Assembly (NCBI RefSeq): GCF_014256275.1
Contig: NZ_JACCFE010000002.1
Location: 7,069,501-7,133,500, forward strand
DNA length: 64,000 nt
Source of the DNA: Rhodococcus sp. 4CII
Lineage (GTDB): Bacteria; Actinomycetota; Actinomycetes; Mycobacteriales; Mycobacteriaceae
Direction: 5' to 3'
Below are positions 38,428-47,093 of the stretch, piece by piece. The translations under genes and the position numbers were made by a program. Position 1 is the stretch's first letter, and each line of letters begins with the position of its first letter. Under the pieces are notes generated by a model. The model was not told the DNA's origin and ran no database searches. It saw only the letters and a list, made by a program, of their open reading frames with translations.

Positions 38428-39762
38428 ATGCAAGTGGGAGCCCTGTTCGGCAGGTACCGGTTGGACCGACAGCTGTCGGTGGATGCGACCGGCGAGGTGT
38501 GGGCGGCATTCGACACCGTCACCCAACGGCCTGTCGCGGTGCGGGCCCTGCCACCGGATGCAACCGAGGATGACGAGTACCGCGAGCGATTCGAACGAGA
38601 AGCCGCCGTCGCGGCGCGCATCCGGCACCCGAATGTGATTCCGGTTCAGGACTACGGTCAGATCGCCGACCGATTGTTCGTCGCGACGCCGCTCAACCCG
38701 GGAGGGAATCTGCACGCGATGCTCCGGTCCTCCGGCGCGATGGACGTGCCCGCCGCGGTCGGCGTCGTCGAGCAGTTGGCGTCGGCGCTGGACGCCGTGC
38801 ACGATGCCGGACTCCGCGACCAGTACGTCACATCGGCCAACGTGTCGGTGCAGGACGACGGGTCCGTCTACCTCACCGAGGTCGGGCTGCCCACGAATCT
38901 CGGTGCCGCGTCCGGTGTCTACGGCCTGACCACCGTGTTGTACGAATGCCTCACCGGCACGTACTTTCCGTCGTCGAGCCGACACGAATTGCAACGCCGT
39001 CCGTCGTCGGTGAATCCGGCGGTGCCTGTCGGGATGGATGTGGTGATCGCACGCGGAACCGAGGCCGAACCCGCGCGGCGCTACCAGTCCGCGGGTGAAC
39101 TGGCGGCCGCTGCTCGCGCCGCGGCACCGTCACCACAGCAACCACCACCGAAGTCTGCGGCCGTCTTCGTTCCCGCGACCTCGCCCGGGGACCGGAACCG
39201 CCGCGTCCTGATCGCTGGTCTCGCGGTGGCGGTGATCATCGCTGCCGCGATCGTCGGGGGCGTGATGATCGGGTCCGGGTCACCCTCGCCCGACGTGTCC
39301 GGCTCTGTCCGGTCGTCGATCGCGGCCACCGCTCCGGCCGTCACGAGCCCGACCGTGGTGGCGGCGTCGCCGTCGGCGGAACCGCAATCGCAATCGCAAG
39401 CGGAAGCGGAAACGGAAGCGGAAGCGGAAGCGCAGCCCGCGGACCCTCCCGTCCGTCAAGAAGCGGCTCAGCCGACACCGGCCCCGCCGCCCGCGCCGCA
39501 ACTACCACCCGCGCCGCAACTACCACCCGCGCCGCGACTGCCGCCGGCCGCGTCGGCCCCGGACGTGTTGCCCTGTTACCCCGGCTACGAGCACACTCCG
39601 GCGCCGGACGGGCCGTGTCTCCCGCCCGGGTCGCCGCCGGCGCAGGCCCCCGCACCGGCACCGGCACCGGCGCCCGCCCCCGCGCCCGCTCCGCAGGTGT
39701 TGCCCTGTTACCCCGGCTACGAGCACACCCCGCCACCGGACGGGCCGTGCTGGGCTCCGTGA
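38428..39762 (+). CDS. transmembrane pseudokinase with Pro/Ala-rich exterior tail
   Basis: The 444-aa protein starts at ATG 38428 (GGCGGAGAGTGACG). Residues 1-230 have a Ser/Thr-kinase fold, but every catalytic element is lost: the glycine loop is degenerate, VAIK is VAVR (Arg39), HRD is DQY, and DFG is EVG. Only the helix-C Glu58 and Asn138 survive. A membrane helix lies at about 267-290. The outer part is Gln/Ser/Glu/Ala repeats, then Pro/Ala stretches and two copies of LPCYPGYEHTP-PDGPC. It may be a scaffold or an allosteric partner of an active kinase such as the kelch kinase 1.2 kb away, by analogy with other pseudokinases. Not an enzyme by sequence. Confidence 0.88.
   Translation: MQVGALFGRYRLDRQLSVDATGEVWAAFDTVTQRPVAVRALPPDATEDDEYRERFEREAAVAARIRHPNVIPVQDYGQIADRLFVATPLNPGGNLHAMLRSSGAMDVPAAVGVVEQLASALDAVHDAGLRDQYVTSANVSVQDDGSVYLTEVGLPTNLGAASGVYGLTTVLYECLTGTYFPSSSRHELQRRPSSVNPAVPVGMDVVIARGTEAEPARRYQSAGELAAAARAAAPSPQQPPPKSAAVFVPATSPGDRNRRVLIAGLAVAVIIAAAIVGGVMIGSGSPSPDVSGSVRSSIAATAPAVTSPTVVAASPSAEPQSQSQAEAETEAEAEAQPADPPVRQEAAQPTPAPPPAPQLPPAPQLPPAPRLPPAASAPDVLPCYPGYEHTPAPDGPCLPPGSPPAQAPAPAPAPAPAPAPAPQVLPCYPGYEHTPPPDGPCWAP
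39565..39750 (+). repeat. duplicated 54-bp Cys module in the pseudokinase tail
   Basis: Copies at 39565-39618 and 39697-39750 (132 bp apart) each encode VLPCYPGYEHTP...GPC with two Cys, separated by a Pro-Ala run. Each could form one disulfide-bound loop outside the cell. Confidence 0.8.
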
Positions 39763-39804
39763 CCGGCAGCGAAAGCCGTAGGGGGAGAGGCGGAGTGCGC
39801 GGAG

Positions 39805-40740
39805 TCAACGCCCCGGGTCGGGGGAGATCCAGGACTTGTAGACGCCGCCGACGGCGTCGGCGATCGCCGACCCGTAGTGCATCCGCGCCGCGAGGCACTG
39901 CTCGATCTGCACTCCGCCGGCAGCATCGACCGTCAGGCGGTTGACCAGGTTCGCGGGCGATCGCCCACTGCATCGTTCCTCGGGATCGGCCACGCGCACA
40001 CCGACTCCGCTCCCGTCGAGTACCCGCGCGATCGCGTTCCGCACGTCCGACCGGAGCACCTCGGGGGCGAGACCACCGACGAGGACCTCGGTTCCGCTGT
40101 ACCCGTGGAACGACACCGCCCACCGGAACCGTCTCGCGGCCAGCGACCGGAGCAGCGGAAAGCTGTGCACACTGAGATCACCCGACGAGATGTGCCACGC
40201 CGAGTAGGCGTTGCCGTCGGGAGACCACCCTTTGCACGTCCAGAGCGTCGAATTCGCCGAGCCGAGCGAGTCGACAACCTGTTCGGCCTGCCGATCGGTG
40301 CGGACCTCGATGGCCCCGCCGTGCGGGGCGAGGACCGCGAGCCGTCGATGGTGGCCGTCGTCGACGAGTCGCTCGACGAAGTCCCCGTCGATCCGGGCTC
40401 GGCGTTCGGTCATGCCGGGGTCTGTGCATCGAAGGTCGAGGCTCACCGCGTGTCCCGGCTCCACCCCGAGCCTGCGTCGTCCGCACTCCGCAACCCGGAT
40501 GGTGTCGATCGCCGTCGGATCGGTGTCCGGGATCAGCGTGAACAGTGCGGTCTTCCCCAGGTGGCTCACACGCGCCTGCTGACGAGGCCGCGCGCCCAGT
40601 CGGGCCAGCATCCGGGGATGGATCCGGAGATGCTCGGCCGCGTATGCGCCGTTGGAGCGACTGTGGCGGACTTCGAGGCGCACCGCCACGGCCGAAGGCT
40701 GCGCCCCGAGATCGTCGTGCTCGTCGTCGACGTGTTCCAT
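39805..40740 (-). CDS. poly-gamma-glutamate hydrolase family protein (PF05908 type)
   Basis: A 311-aa protein. From about residue 115 it matches the poly-gamma-glutamate hydrolase / phage replication-like family: LAVLAPHGGAIEVRTDRQAE, LWTCKGWSPDGNAYSAWHIS and RWAVSFHGYSGTEVLVGGL, with the His/Glu residues that bind zinc. About 110 N-terminal residues form an extra domain. No signal peptide is seen, so it may act in the cytoplasm. Phage members use it to cut host capsule; the role here is unknown. It ends 42 bp from the convergent pseudokinase gene and is preceded on its own strand by a 30-codon short ORF. Confidence 0.8.
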   Translation of the reverse strand: MEHVDDEHDDLGAQPSAVAVRLEVRHSRSNGAYAAEHLRIHPRMLARLGARPRQQARVSHLGKTALFTLIPDTDPTAIDTIRVAECGRRRLGVEPGHAVSLDLRCTDPGMTERRARIDGDFVERLVDDGHHRRLAVLAPHGGAIEVRTDRQAEQVVDSLGSANSTLWTCKGWSPDGNAYSAWHISSGDLSVHSFPLLRSLAARRFRWAVSFHGYSGTEVLVGGLAPEVLRSDVRNAIARVLDGSGVGVRVADPEERCSGRSPANLVNRLTVDAAGGVQIEQCLAARMHYGSAIADAVGGVYKSWISPDPGR

Positions 40741-40800
40741 GCATTCACCGTGTTCTTCGTGCGCGCGGTTTGCTCACGGACAGAATCTCACGTCGTCGGC

Positions 40801-40893
40801 TCACGCGGCGGCGTCGAGCAGATGCAGTTCCTCCGCCACGATCAGATCGACCTCTTCACTGGTCAGACCGGACAGCAGATGTGCCGACAACAT
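40801..40893 (-). CDS. 30-residue short ORF with strong ribosome site
   Basis: Reading leftward from ATG 40893 (or GTG 40896) to the stop at 40801, it encodes 30 residues, acidic and Leu-rich (SGLTSEEVDLIVAEELHLLD then Ala). A GGAGGT lies at 40906-40901, spaced correctly. It sits 60 bp upstream of the hydrolase-like gene on the same strand. It could be a leader peptide or a small functional protein. Support is the ribosome site and composition only. Confidence 0.5.
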   Translation of the reverse strand: MLSAHLLSGLTSEEVDLIVAEELHLLDAAA

Positions 40894-41074
40894 CACGCTC
40901 ACCTCCTCGCTGTGCTCCTACTGATACGTCGAACGGGAGACCGCGATTTCGACATCCGACGTCGGCACCGCCGAGTGGCTATGCTTGCGGATTCCAGTGA
41001 CCGGAAATATCGGCCGCGGGAGACACGCTCCGGCGGTATGCCGTGCCGCCGGGCCTTCCTTACGGAGGAACGCC

Positions 41075-42346
41075 ATGTCCGCTGACGCAGTGTCCGCCAG
41101 ATCCGAGAGCGCCACCGGCCACATCCGATTGACGTCGCACAGCGGTGGCGTCGACTCCCTCCCGATCCACTGGGGAGCGCCCACCGCGTCCGAGCGCGGT
41201 CCGGTGGTCGGCACCACGACGAATCGGGCCCACCGCAACGTCGTCGGCACCCACAGCGGGTCGTACAGCATCTACCGGGCGCTCGCGGTCGCGTCGGGTG
41301 CATTGTCGCGCCAGCACAAGGCCGACCTCACGGATACGGCGCCGACCGACACCATCGGTCCCTACCCGCAGTGGAGCGAACCGGGCAAGATCGTGAGCCT
41401 GGATCCGTGGGGTGCCATGGTGGCCGAGGTCTTCGCCGCGGAATTGGCGGCCGGCCACGACATCCGCCCCAGCATCGCGGTGACGAAAGCGCACGTGATG
41501 CTGCCGGAGATCATCGAGGCCGTGCAGTGCGGCCGCCTGGTCCCGGACGGACGATTCCTGCTGCCCAGCGGCGCGGCGCTGGTCACGAAGGCGGCGATCG
41601 AGCCCGTCTGGCACCTACCCGGCGTGGCGGACCGCTTTCGGTGCAGCGAGACGGACCTGCGTCGCGTGCTGTTCGAAGAGACGGGAGGCATGTATCCCGA
41701 GCTCGTGACGCGCTCCGACCTGGAAGTGTTTCTGCCGCCGATCGGCGGGCAGACGGTGTACATCTTCGGGGACGCGCGTGACCTGGCCGATCCGGCGGTG
41801 GAACTGACCGCGCGCGTGCACGACGAGTGCAACGGTTCGGACGTGTTCGGCTCGGACATCTGTACCTGCCGCCCCTACCTCACGCATGCGATCGAGGAGT
41901 GCATCCAGGGAGCGCAGCGCGGCGGAGTGGGCCTGGTGGCGTACTCCCGTAAGGAGGGCCGGGCGCTCGGAGAGGTGACCAAGTTCCTCGTCTACAACGC
42001 GCGCAAGCGGCAGGCAGGCGGCGACACCGCGGATCAGTACTTCGCTCGCACCGAATGCGTGGCCGGCGTGCAGGACATGCGTTTCCAGGAACTGATGCCC
42101 GACGTGCTGCATTGGTTGGGGGTGAAGAAGATCCATCGGCTGGTGTCGATGAGCAACATGAAGTACGACGCCATTACCGGGTCGGGCATCGAGGTCGACG
42201 TGCGCGTGGACCTGCCCGACGATCTGATCCCGCCCGACGCGCGGGTGGAGATCGATGCCAAGATGGCGGCCGGCTACTTCACGCCGGGGGCGGTGCCCGA
42301 CGCCGTAGAACTGGCGAAGGCCAAGGGCCGGGGGCTGGACGGATGA
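41075..42346 (+). CDS. GTP cyclohydrolase II-like uracil catabolism protein URC1
   Basis: The 423-aa protein starts at ATG 41075 after TACGGAGGAACGCC. Its C-terminal half is GTP cyclohydrolase II-like with the zinc ligands Cys252, Cys263 and Cys265 in the exact RibA spacing (C-x10-C-x-C; SDICTC). The N-terminal half is specific to the URC1 group. In the yeast URC pathway this protein is needed to open the pyrimidine ring; despite the resemblance, it is not a riboflavin enzyme. The neighbours URC4 and upp, with a 4-bp overlap and a 21-bp gap, make the assignment firm. Its N-terminus faces the short ORF and hydrolase-like gene divergently. Confidence 0.9.
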   Translation: MSADAVSARSESATGHIRLTSHSGGVDSLPIHWGAPTASERGPVVGTTTNRAHRNVVGTHSGSYSIYRALAVASGALSRQHKADLTDTAPTDTIGPYPQWSEPGKIVSLDPWGAMVAEVFAAELAAGHDIRPSIAVTKAHVMLPEIIEAVQCGRLVPDGRFLLPSGAALVTKAAIEPVWHLPGVADRFRCSETDLRRVLFEETGGMYPELVTRSDLEVFLPPIGGQTVYIFGDARDLADPAVELTARVHDECNGSDVFGSDICTCRPYLTHAIEECIQGAQRGGVGLVAYSRKEGRALGEVTKFLVYNARKRQAGGDTADQYFARTECVAGVQDMRFQELMPDVLHWLGVKKIHRLVSMSNMKYDAITGSGIEVDVRVDLPDDLIPPDARVEIDAKMAAGYFTPGAVPDAVELAKAKGRGLDG

Positions 42347-43611
42347 GCGTGCTCGGTGTCGGTCCCGTTGTGGATACCGGGCGGGCCGAGGGTGCGGCCG
42401 CGGCACTGCGCTCGACCACTGCGGTGCGGGAGCGCGCGCGGCAGTTGCTGGGGCGCGCGCGGCAGGGGGAGTCGCGGTGGTTCACCGTTCACGACGACGC
42501 GCTGCCCACGGCCGCCGAAGAGGTCGTGGACGTGACCCGGGTGCGCTACCCGGACCTGAAAATTCCCTTCCACAGCCGCTGGCGCCATTTCGAGGCAGGC
42601 GGCGTGGACCGCAAGGCCGAGCTGGATGAACGGCTGAAGGCGCAGGACACCGCGGCCCGCGCCCGCGCCATGATCGACCTGGCCGTGGTCAGCGTGTTGC
42701 TCGATGCGGGCGCCGGACCCGACTGGCAGTACCACGAGGAGGCGAGCGGGCAGGGCTTCGCTCGATCCGAGGGTCTGGGCGTGGCGAGCTGGCACGCATT
42801 CGCGGGCGGAATCTTCTCGAGCGACGCGACGCACCCGTTGCGGGTCGATGCGGACGGCCTGCGCGCGCTGCGTGCGGACCGGCTGGCCGACGCATTCCAG
42901 GTCGGACCGGCCAATCCGCTGGTCGGTCTCGAAGGTCGCGTGCTGGTGCTGCGCAGGCTGGGGGAGGCGCTCGCCGCGCAGCCCGAGGTGTTCGGCCCGC
43001 AAGGACGGCCGGGTGGCCTGTTCGACGCGCTGGTCGAGCGCGGTCCGGGCCGGTCCACGGGGACGGTCGCAGCGCACGACATCCTGTCGCAGCTCCTGAC
43101 GTCGATGTCGGGCATCTGGCCGGCGGGCAATGCCGTCGGCACCCTGCTGCTGGGTGACTGCTGGCGCCACGAGGCGGTGTCAGGCCCGGGACTGACCGAC
43201 GGCTGGATGCCGTTCCACAAGCTGTCGCAGTGGCTGAGCTACTCGTTGCTGGAGCCCTTTCAGTGGGCCGGCGTGCAGGTGGTGGGGCTGGACGCGCTGA
43301 CCGGCCTGCCCGAGTACCGCAACGGCGGCCTCCTGCTGGACACCGGCGTGCTGCGCCTGCGCGACCCTGCCTGGGCCGCGCGAAGCTGGACGGTGAGCGA
43401 CGAAGTGGTGGTCGAGTGGCGTGCCCTGACGGTGTCGCTCCTGGACGAGTTGGCGCCGCTGGTGCGCGACCAGCTGGGCGTGGACGACACCCGGATGCCG
43501 CTGGCGTGCGTCCTCGAGGGCGGCACCTGGGCTGCCGGACGGGCGCTGGCGCAGCGCCTGCGCGGTGGGCTGCCACCGCTGTCCATCTTCAGTGACGGCA
43601 CAGTCTTCTAG
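42343..43611 (+). CDS. DUF1688 / URC4 uracil catabolism protein
   Basis: The 422-aa protein starts within the URC1 stop (ATGA). It is a member of DUF1688, the URC4 family: HSRWRHFEAGGVDRKAELD, GSGA-type helices (RAMIDLAVVSVLLDAGAGPD), GWMPFHKLSQWLSYSLLEPF and GLPEYRNGGLLLDTGVL. URC4 is essential for uracil degradation in yeast by the URC route; its exact reaction is not settled. The close packing between URC1 and upp supports one transcript. A cytosolic enzyme is expected (no signal or membrane helix). Confidence 0.9.
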   Translation: MSVLGVGPVVDTGRAEGAAAALRSTTAVRERARQLLGRARQGESRWFTVHDDALPTAAEEVVDVTRVRYPDLKIPFHSRWRHFEAGGVDRKAELDERLKAQDTAARARAMIDLAVVSVLLDAGAGPDWQYHEEASGQGFARSEGLGVASWHAFAGGIFSSDATHPLRVDADGLRALRADRLADAFQVGPANPLVGLEGRVLVLRRLGEALAAQPEVFGPQGRPGGLFDALVERGPGRSTGTVAAHDILSQLLTSMSGIWPAGNAVGTLLLGDCWRHEAVSGPGLTDGWMPFHKLSQWLSYSLLEPFQWAGVQVVGLDALTGLPEYRNGGLLLDTGVLRLRDPAWAARSWTVSDEVVVEWRALTVSLLDELAPLVRDQLGVDDTRMPLACVLEGGTWAAGRALAQRLRGGLPPLSIFSDGTVF

Positions 43612-43632
43612 AGCGACGACGAGGAGTGATTC

Positions 43633-44262
<630 letters not shown>

Positions 44263-44272
44263 CGCCGACGCC

Positions 44273-44309
44273 GTAACCGACCGGCCCACATTCGTGGCCG
44301 GTCGGTTAC
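44273..44309. terminator. 14-bp perfect hairpin, bidirectional
   Basis: GTAACCGACCGGCC (44273-44286), loop of 9 nt, GGCCGGTCGGTTAC (44296-44309). It separates upp from the convergent HNH gene, whose TAA stop (44306-44308) is part of the stem. Confidence 0.9.
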
Positions 44310-44713
44310 GAGGCCGTGGCCTCGGGCGTTCCGAGTTCGTTCTCCTGCTCGGCGTCCGGTACTGCGCGGAAACGCAGCGCCAGCGCCGCGCCGATCTCGA
44401 TGTGGCGCAACAGGAATGCGCGCTCGTCGAGCCGCTTACGCCGCAACCAGCCCGTGACCTCGTCGTTGCACTTGCTGGCATTGCAGGAACCACACGCCGG
44501 TGCGATGTTGTCGAGCGTGTACCGTCCGCCGCGGGAGAGTGCCAGCACGCAGTCGCGTTGCAAGGGCCTGTCGGTCGCGCCGCAATACGCGCACCCATCC
44601 CACGCCGCCACCAGCGCTGCCCACTGCTCGTCGCTGAGGTCGTGCTCGACACTCGTCATCCGGCGCCGACGCTTGCGCGCCGCCCGGGCCTTGCGACTTC
44701 GGTTGACCGCCAT
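44306..44713 (-). CDS. HNH endonuclease family protein
   Basis: A 135-aa protein with a very basic N-terminus (NRSRKARAARKRRRR), then an HNH core: CAYCGATDRPLQRDCVLALS, YTLDNIAPACGSCNASKCND, with two CxxC zinc pairs. Such small HNH proteins cut or nick DNA; the biological role of stand-alone copies is often unknown. No methyltransferase or phage gene is adjacent. The C-terminal 40 residues are helical. Confidence 0.88.
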   Translation of the reverse strand: MAVNRSRKARAARKRRRRMTSVEHDLSDEQWAALVAAWDGCAYCGATDRPLQRDCVLALSRGGRYTLDNIAPACGSCNASKCNDEVTGWLRRKRLDERAFLLRHIEIGAALALRFRAVPDAEQENELGTPEATAS

Positions 44714-44749
44714 CGCCCCAGCGTATGCGCTGCGGCATCCGCGAAGGTG

Positions 44750-45169
44750 TCACATCCAGGGCATGTCGGGATCGAGCGGGTGGGAGATCACTCCGTCGTC
44801 GGGCTCGAGCGGGTAATAGACCTGGTGCAGGGCGCCGGCCGACAGAGACTCGACGGATGCGGCGGCGGGACCGAACAGCGACGTGCCCGGATCGACGAGG
44901 TCGGTGCCCGGTTCGACGAGGGTGACCTGCGGGGGGACGTCCTCGTCCGGCGCGTCGCACGAGACCATGGGCCATGCGTTCGCGCAGCCGATGCGATCCC
45001 TGACCTGCACCTGGTACGGGGAGAGTTCGGATTGCGGGGAGACGACCTGCGGGTACGACGACTGCGCAGGCGCCGCTGCGGCGGTGGCGCTCTGGGCCAC
45101 GAGCATGCCGAACCCGAGGGCGGCGCCTGCTGCGACTGCGGTTGCGGTGCGAGTGTTGACGAAGGACAT
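44750..45169 (-). CDS. secreted hypothetical protein
   Basis: A 139-aa protein from ATG 45169 (GGGAGAAACACA). It has a Sec signal peptide (TATAVAAGAALGFGMLVAQS, cleavage near ATAAAAPA) and a mature part rich in Pro/Asp with two Cys (RIGCANAWPMVSCDAPDED) that may form a disulfide. No family recognised. It diverges from the ECF sigma gene 205 bp away. Confidence 0.7.
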   Translation of the reverse strand: MSFVNTRTATAVAAGAALGFGMLVAQSATAAAAPAQSSYPQVVSPQSELSPYQVQVRDRIGCANAWPMVSCDAPDEDVPPQVTLVEPGTDLVDPGTSLFGPAAASVESLSAGALHQVYYPLEPDDGVISHPLDPDMPWM

Positions 45170-45374
45170 TGTGTTTCTCCCGACTGTTGTGTGAATTTCC
45201 GTGTCCTGTGACCGACGACCAGTCTTCGCGGTAACGGACGTCGCGTAAGGACCCCACAGGGGTGGTCGAGCAGGCATCCGGGGGGCCGAGATTGCACCCC
45301 TGGGGTTGTTCCGGCTTTCCGATCGATCGCCGAACGATGCGATCATCCGACGCGGTCGGGCAGAATCATGGCGT

Positions 45375-46424
45375 GTGAGCGACATTTCCGCACGGACCTC
45401 GGACGCGGCGGCCGAAACGCGGGATCCCGACCTCGCCCGGGCCCGCGACGGGGACGACGCCGCGTTCACCCGTCTCGTGGGACCGCTGCGCCGGGAGCTG
45501 CACGCCCATTGCTACCGGATGCTCGGGTCCAGTCACGACGCCGACGATGCGCTGCAGGATGCGCTGCTGCGTGCGTGGCGGGGGTTCGCGGGGTTCGAGG
45601 GTCGCAGCACGCTACGTTCCTGGCTGTACACCGTCGCCACCCGCACGTGCCTCGACGCCGTCGCCAGTCGCGGCAAGCGGGCACTGCCGGTCGACCTGGG
45701 ACCGTCGAGTGATCGCGCGGTCATCGGTGACCTCCCGGTGACGGACGTCGCCTGGCTGGGCCCGTATGCCGATACGGGACTGCCTGCCGGCCCGGCGGGG
45801 CCGGACGCGCGGTACGAGCAGCGCGAAGCCGTCGAACTGGCATTCGTTGCGGCCCTGCAGCATCTGCCGGGAAACCAGCGGGCCGCGCTGCTGCTGTTCG
45901 AGGTTCTCGGTTTCTCCGTCGCCGAGATCGCGGCTGTCATGGACACGACGAGGGCTTCGGTGAACAGTGCCCTGCAGCGGGCCCGCGTCATCGTCGCCGA
46001 AAAGGTGCCACCGGTGACGCAGGCGCAGACCCTGCGGGACATCGACGACGCACGCGTGCGTGCCCTCGTCGTGGGGTACGCCACTGCACTGGAACGCGGT
46101 GACGCCGACGCCCTGGTCGCGCTGCTCACCGAGGACGTCACCTGGTCGATGCCCCCGATGGCGCACTGGTACCGCGGTCTCGGGGCCGTCGCCGACTTCG
46201 CGGTCCGGGTTCCGCTCACCGGCTGTGGCGCGTGGCGTCACGTCCCGATCACAGCGAACGGGCAACCCGCCGTCGCCTTCTATCTGTGGGACGAGGGTGC
46301 GCGCACCCATCTGCGCTGGTCGATCACGGTGCTGACCCTGCGCGGCGACAGCATCGCGGATCTCACGTCGTTCCTGGGGGCGGAGCATTTCGTGCCGTTC
46401 GGGCTGCCCGAATCACTACCGTAA
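45375..46424 (+). CDS. ECF sigma factor with SnoaL-like C-terminal domain
   Basis: A 349-aa protein from GTG 45375. Residues about 25-95 are sigma region 2 (FTRLVGPLRRELHAHCYRML, DADDALQDALLRAWRGF), about 150-205 region 4 (LPGNQRAALLLFEVLGFSVA, TTRASVNSALQRAR). The last 130 residues are a SnoaL/NTF2-like domain (ALVALLTEDVTWSMPPMAHW). This is the SigG/SigJ-like layout, in which the tail modulates promoter binding in place of an anti-sigma factor; accordingly no anti-sigma gene is next to it. It is followed by an operator array and the RHH operon on the same strand. Confidence 0.92.
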   Translation: MSDISARTSDAAAETRDPDLARARDGDDAAFTRLVGPLRRELHAHCYRMLGSSHDADDALQDALLRAWRGFAGFEGRSTLRSWLYTVATRTCLDAVASRGKRALPVDLGPSSDRAVIGDLPVTDVAWLGPYADTGLPAGPAGPDARYEQREAVELAFVAALQHLPGNQRAALLLFEVLGFSVAEIAAVMDTTRASVNSALQRARVIVAEKVPPVTQAQTLRDIDDARVRALVVGYATALERGDADALVALLTEDVTWSMPPMAHWYRGLGAVADFAVRVPLTGCGAWRHVPITANGQPAVAFYLWDEGARTHLRWSITVLTLRGDSIADLTSFLGAEHFVPFGLPESLP

Positions 46425-46443
46425 TCACGGATCCGACCGCAGA

Positions 46444-46527
46444 GTGTGCCACATCGGCACCATTGTGGCACCAGATACTTCCAGCAAGGTCTTGCAGTGG
46501 TGCCATGTTGGTGCCATGATGGCATCA
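46444..46527 (+). promoter_or_regulatory. operator array: two blocks of three octamers at 11-bp spacing
   Basis: Block 1: GTGTGCCA (46444), CGGCACCA (46455), TGGCACCA (46466). Block 2: TGGTGCCA (46498), TGGTGCCA (46509), TGGCATCA (46520). TGGTGCCA and TGGCACCA are reverse complements. Within each block the octamers begin every 11 bp, one helical turn, as for cooperative ribbon-helix-helix repressors. Block 2 runs into the start codon of the RHH gene, so autorepression is expected. Confidence 0.75.
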
Positions 46528-47042
46528 TGGATCTCACACCGTATGTCGATTCCCTCCGCCGCGAGCTTGCGGTAGCCGCCGAGGCCGGGGGAGAGGAAAG
46601 CCGCGCCCTGGCCGAGAGGCTCACCGCACCATTGGAATCCGGCGTTCGGCTCGCGCTCCTGGACGCGCTGTCTGCCGCGGCGAACGAAATCACCCGTGAC
46701 CTGGCCCCAGGTTCGGTCGACCTCCGTCTCCGAGGTCGTGAACCCAGCTTCGTCGTCACCGTCGCCCCCATCGAGCCCTCGCGCGACGAGGCACCGGCGG
46801 CCGCTGACGTCGCTCCGATCCGGTCGCCCGAACCGGACGACGGTGCGATGACCCGAATCAATCTCCGTCTCCCGCAAGACCTCAAGGATCGCGTCGAAGA
46901 GGCCGCCCGGGACGCCGGGCTGTCCGTGAACGCATGGCTGGTGCGGTCTGCTGCCTCGGCGTTGGAACCGGGCGGCGCGAGCCGTCGTTCCGAACGGCGC
47001 GCGCCCCAGGGCAGCGACGACTTCACCGGCTGGGTGCGCTAG
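46527..47042 (+). CDS. ribbon-helix-helix (HicB/Arc-like) regulator
   Basis: A 171-aa protein from ATG 46527. Its C-terminal part is a ribbon-helix-helix DNA-binding domain (MTRINLRLPQDLKDRVEEAA, AGLSVNAWLVRSAASAL); the N-terminal 110 residues form a separate alpha/beta domain of the type seen in HicB-like proteins. No HicA toxin gene is present, so it is more likely a repressor of the downstream DUF4097-ABC operon than an antitoxin. The repeated octamers overlapping its start are its probable operator. Confidence 0.82.
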   Translation: MDLTPYVDSLRRELAVAAEAGGEESRALAERLTAPLESGVRLALLDALSAAANEITRDLAPGSVDLRLRGREPSFVVTVAPIEPSRDEAPAAADVAPIRSPEPDDGAMTRINLRLPQDLKDRVEEAARDAGLSVNAWLVRSAASALEPGGASRRSERRAPQGSDDFTGWVR

Positions 47043-47093
47043 CCCAACCGCTTCTCCCACACGTTCTCCACCACCACCTTCCGGAGGTTCACC

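Noticed and set aside
41075..42346. Riboflavin gene ribA
   Set aside because: GTPCHII zinc ligands are present, but the N-terminal half and the DUF1688/upp partners identify URC1.
46527..47042. HicAB toxin-antitoxin pair
   Set aside because: No HicA toxin gene is next to the HicB-like protein; the neighbours are DUF4097 and an ABC exporter.
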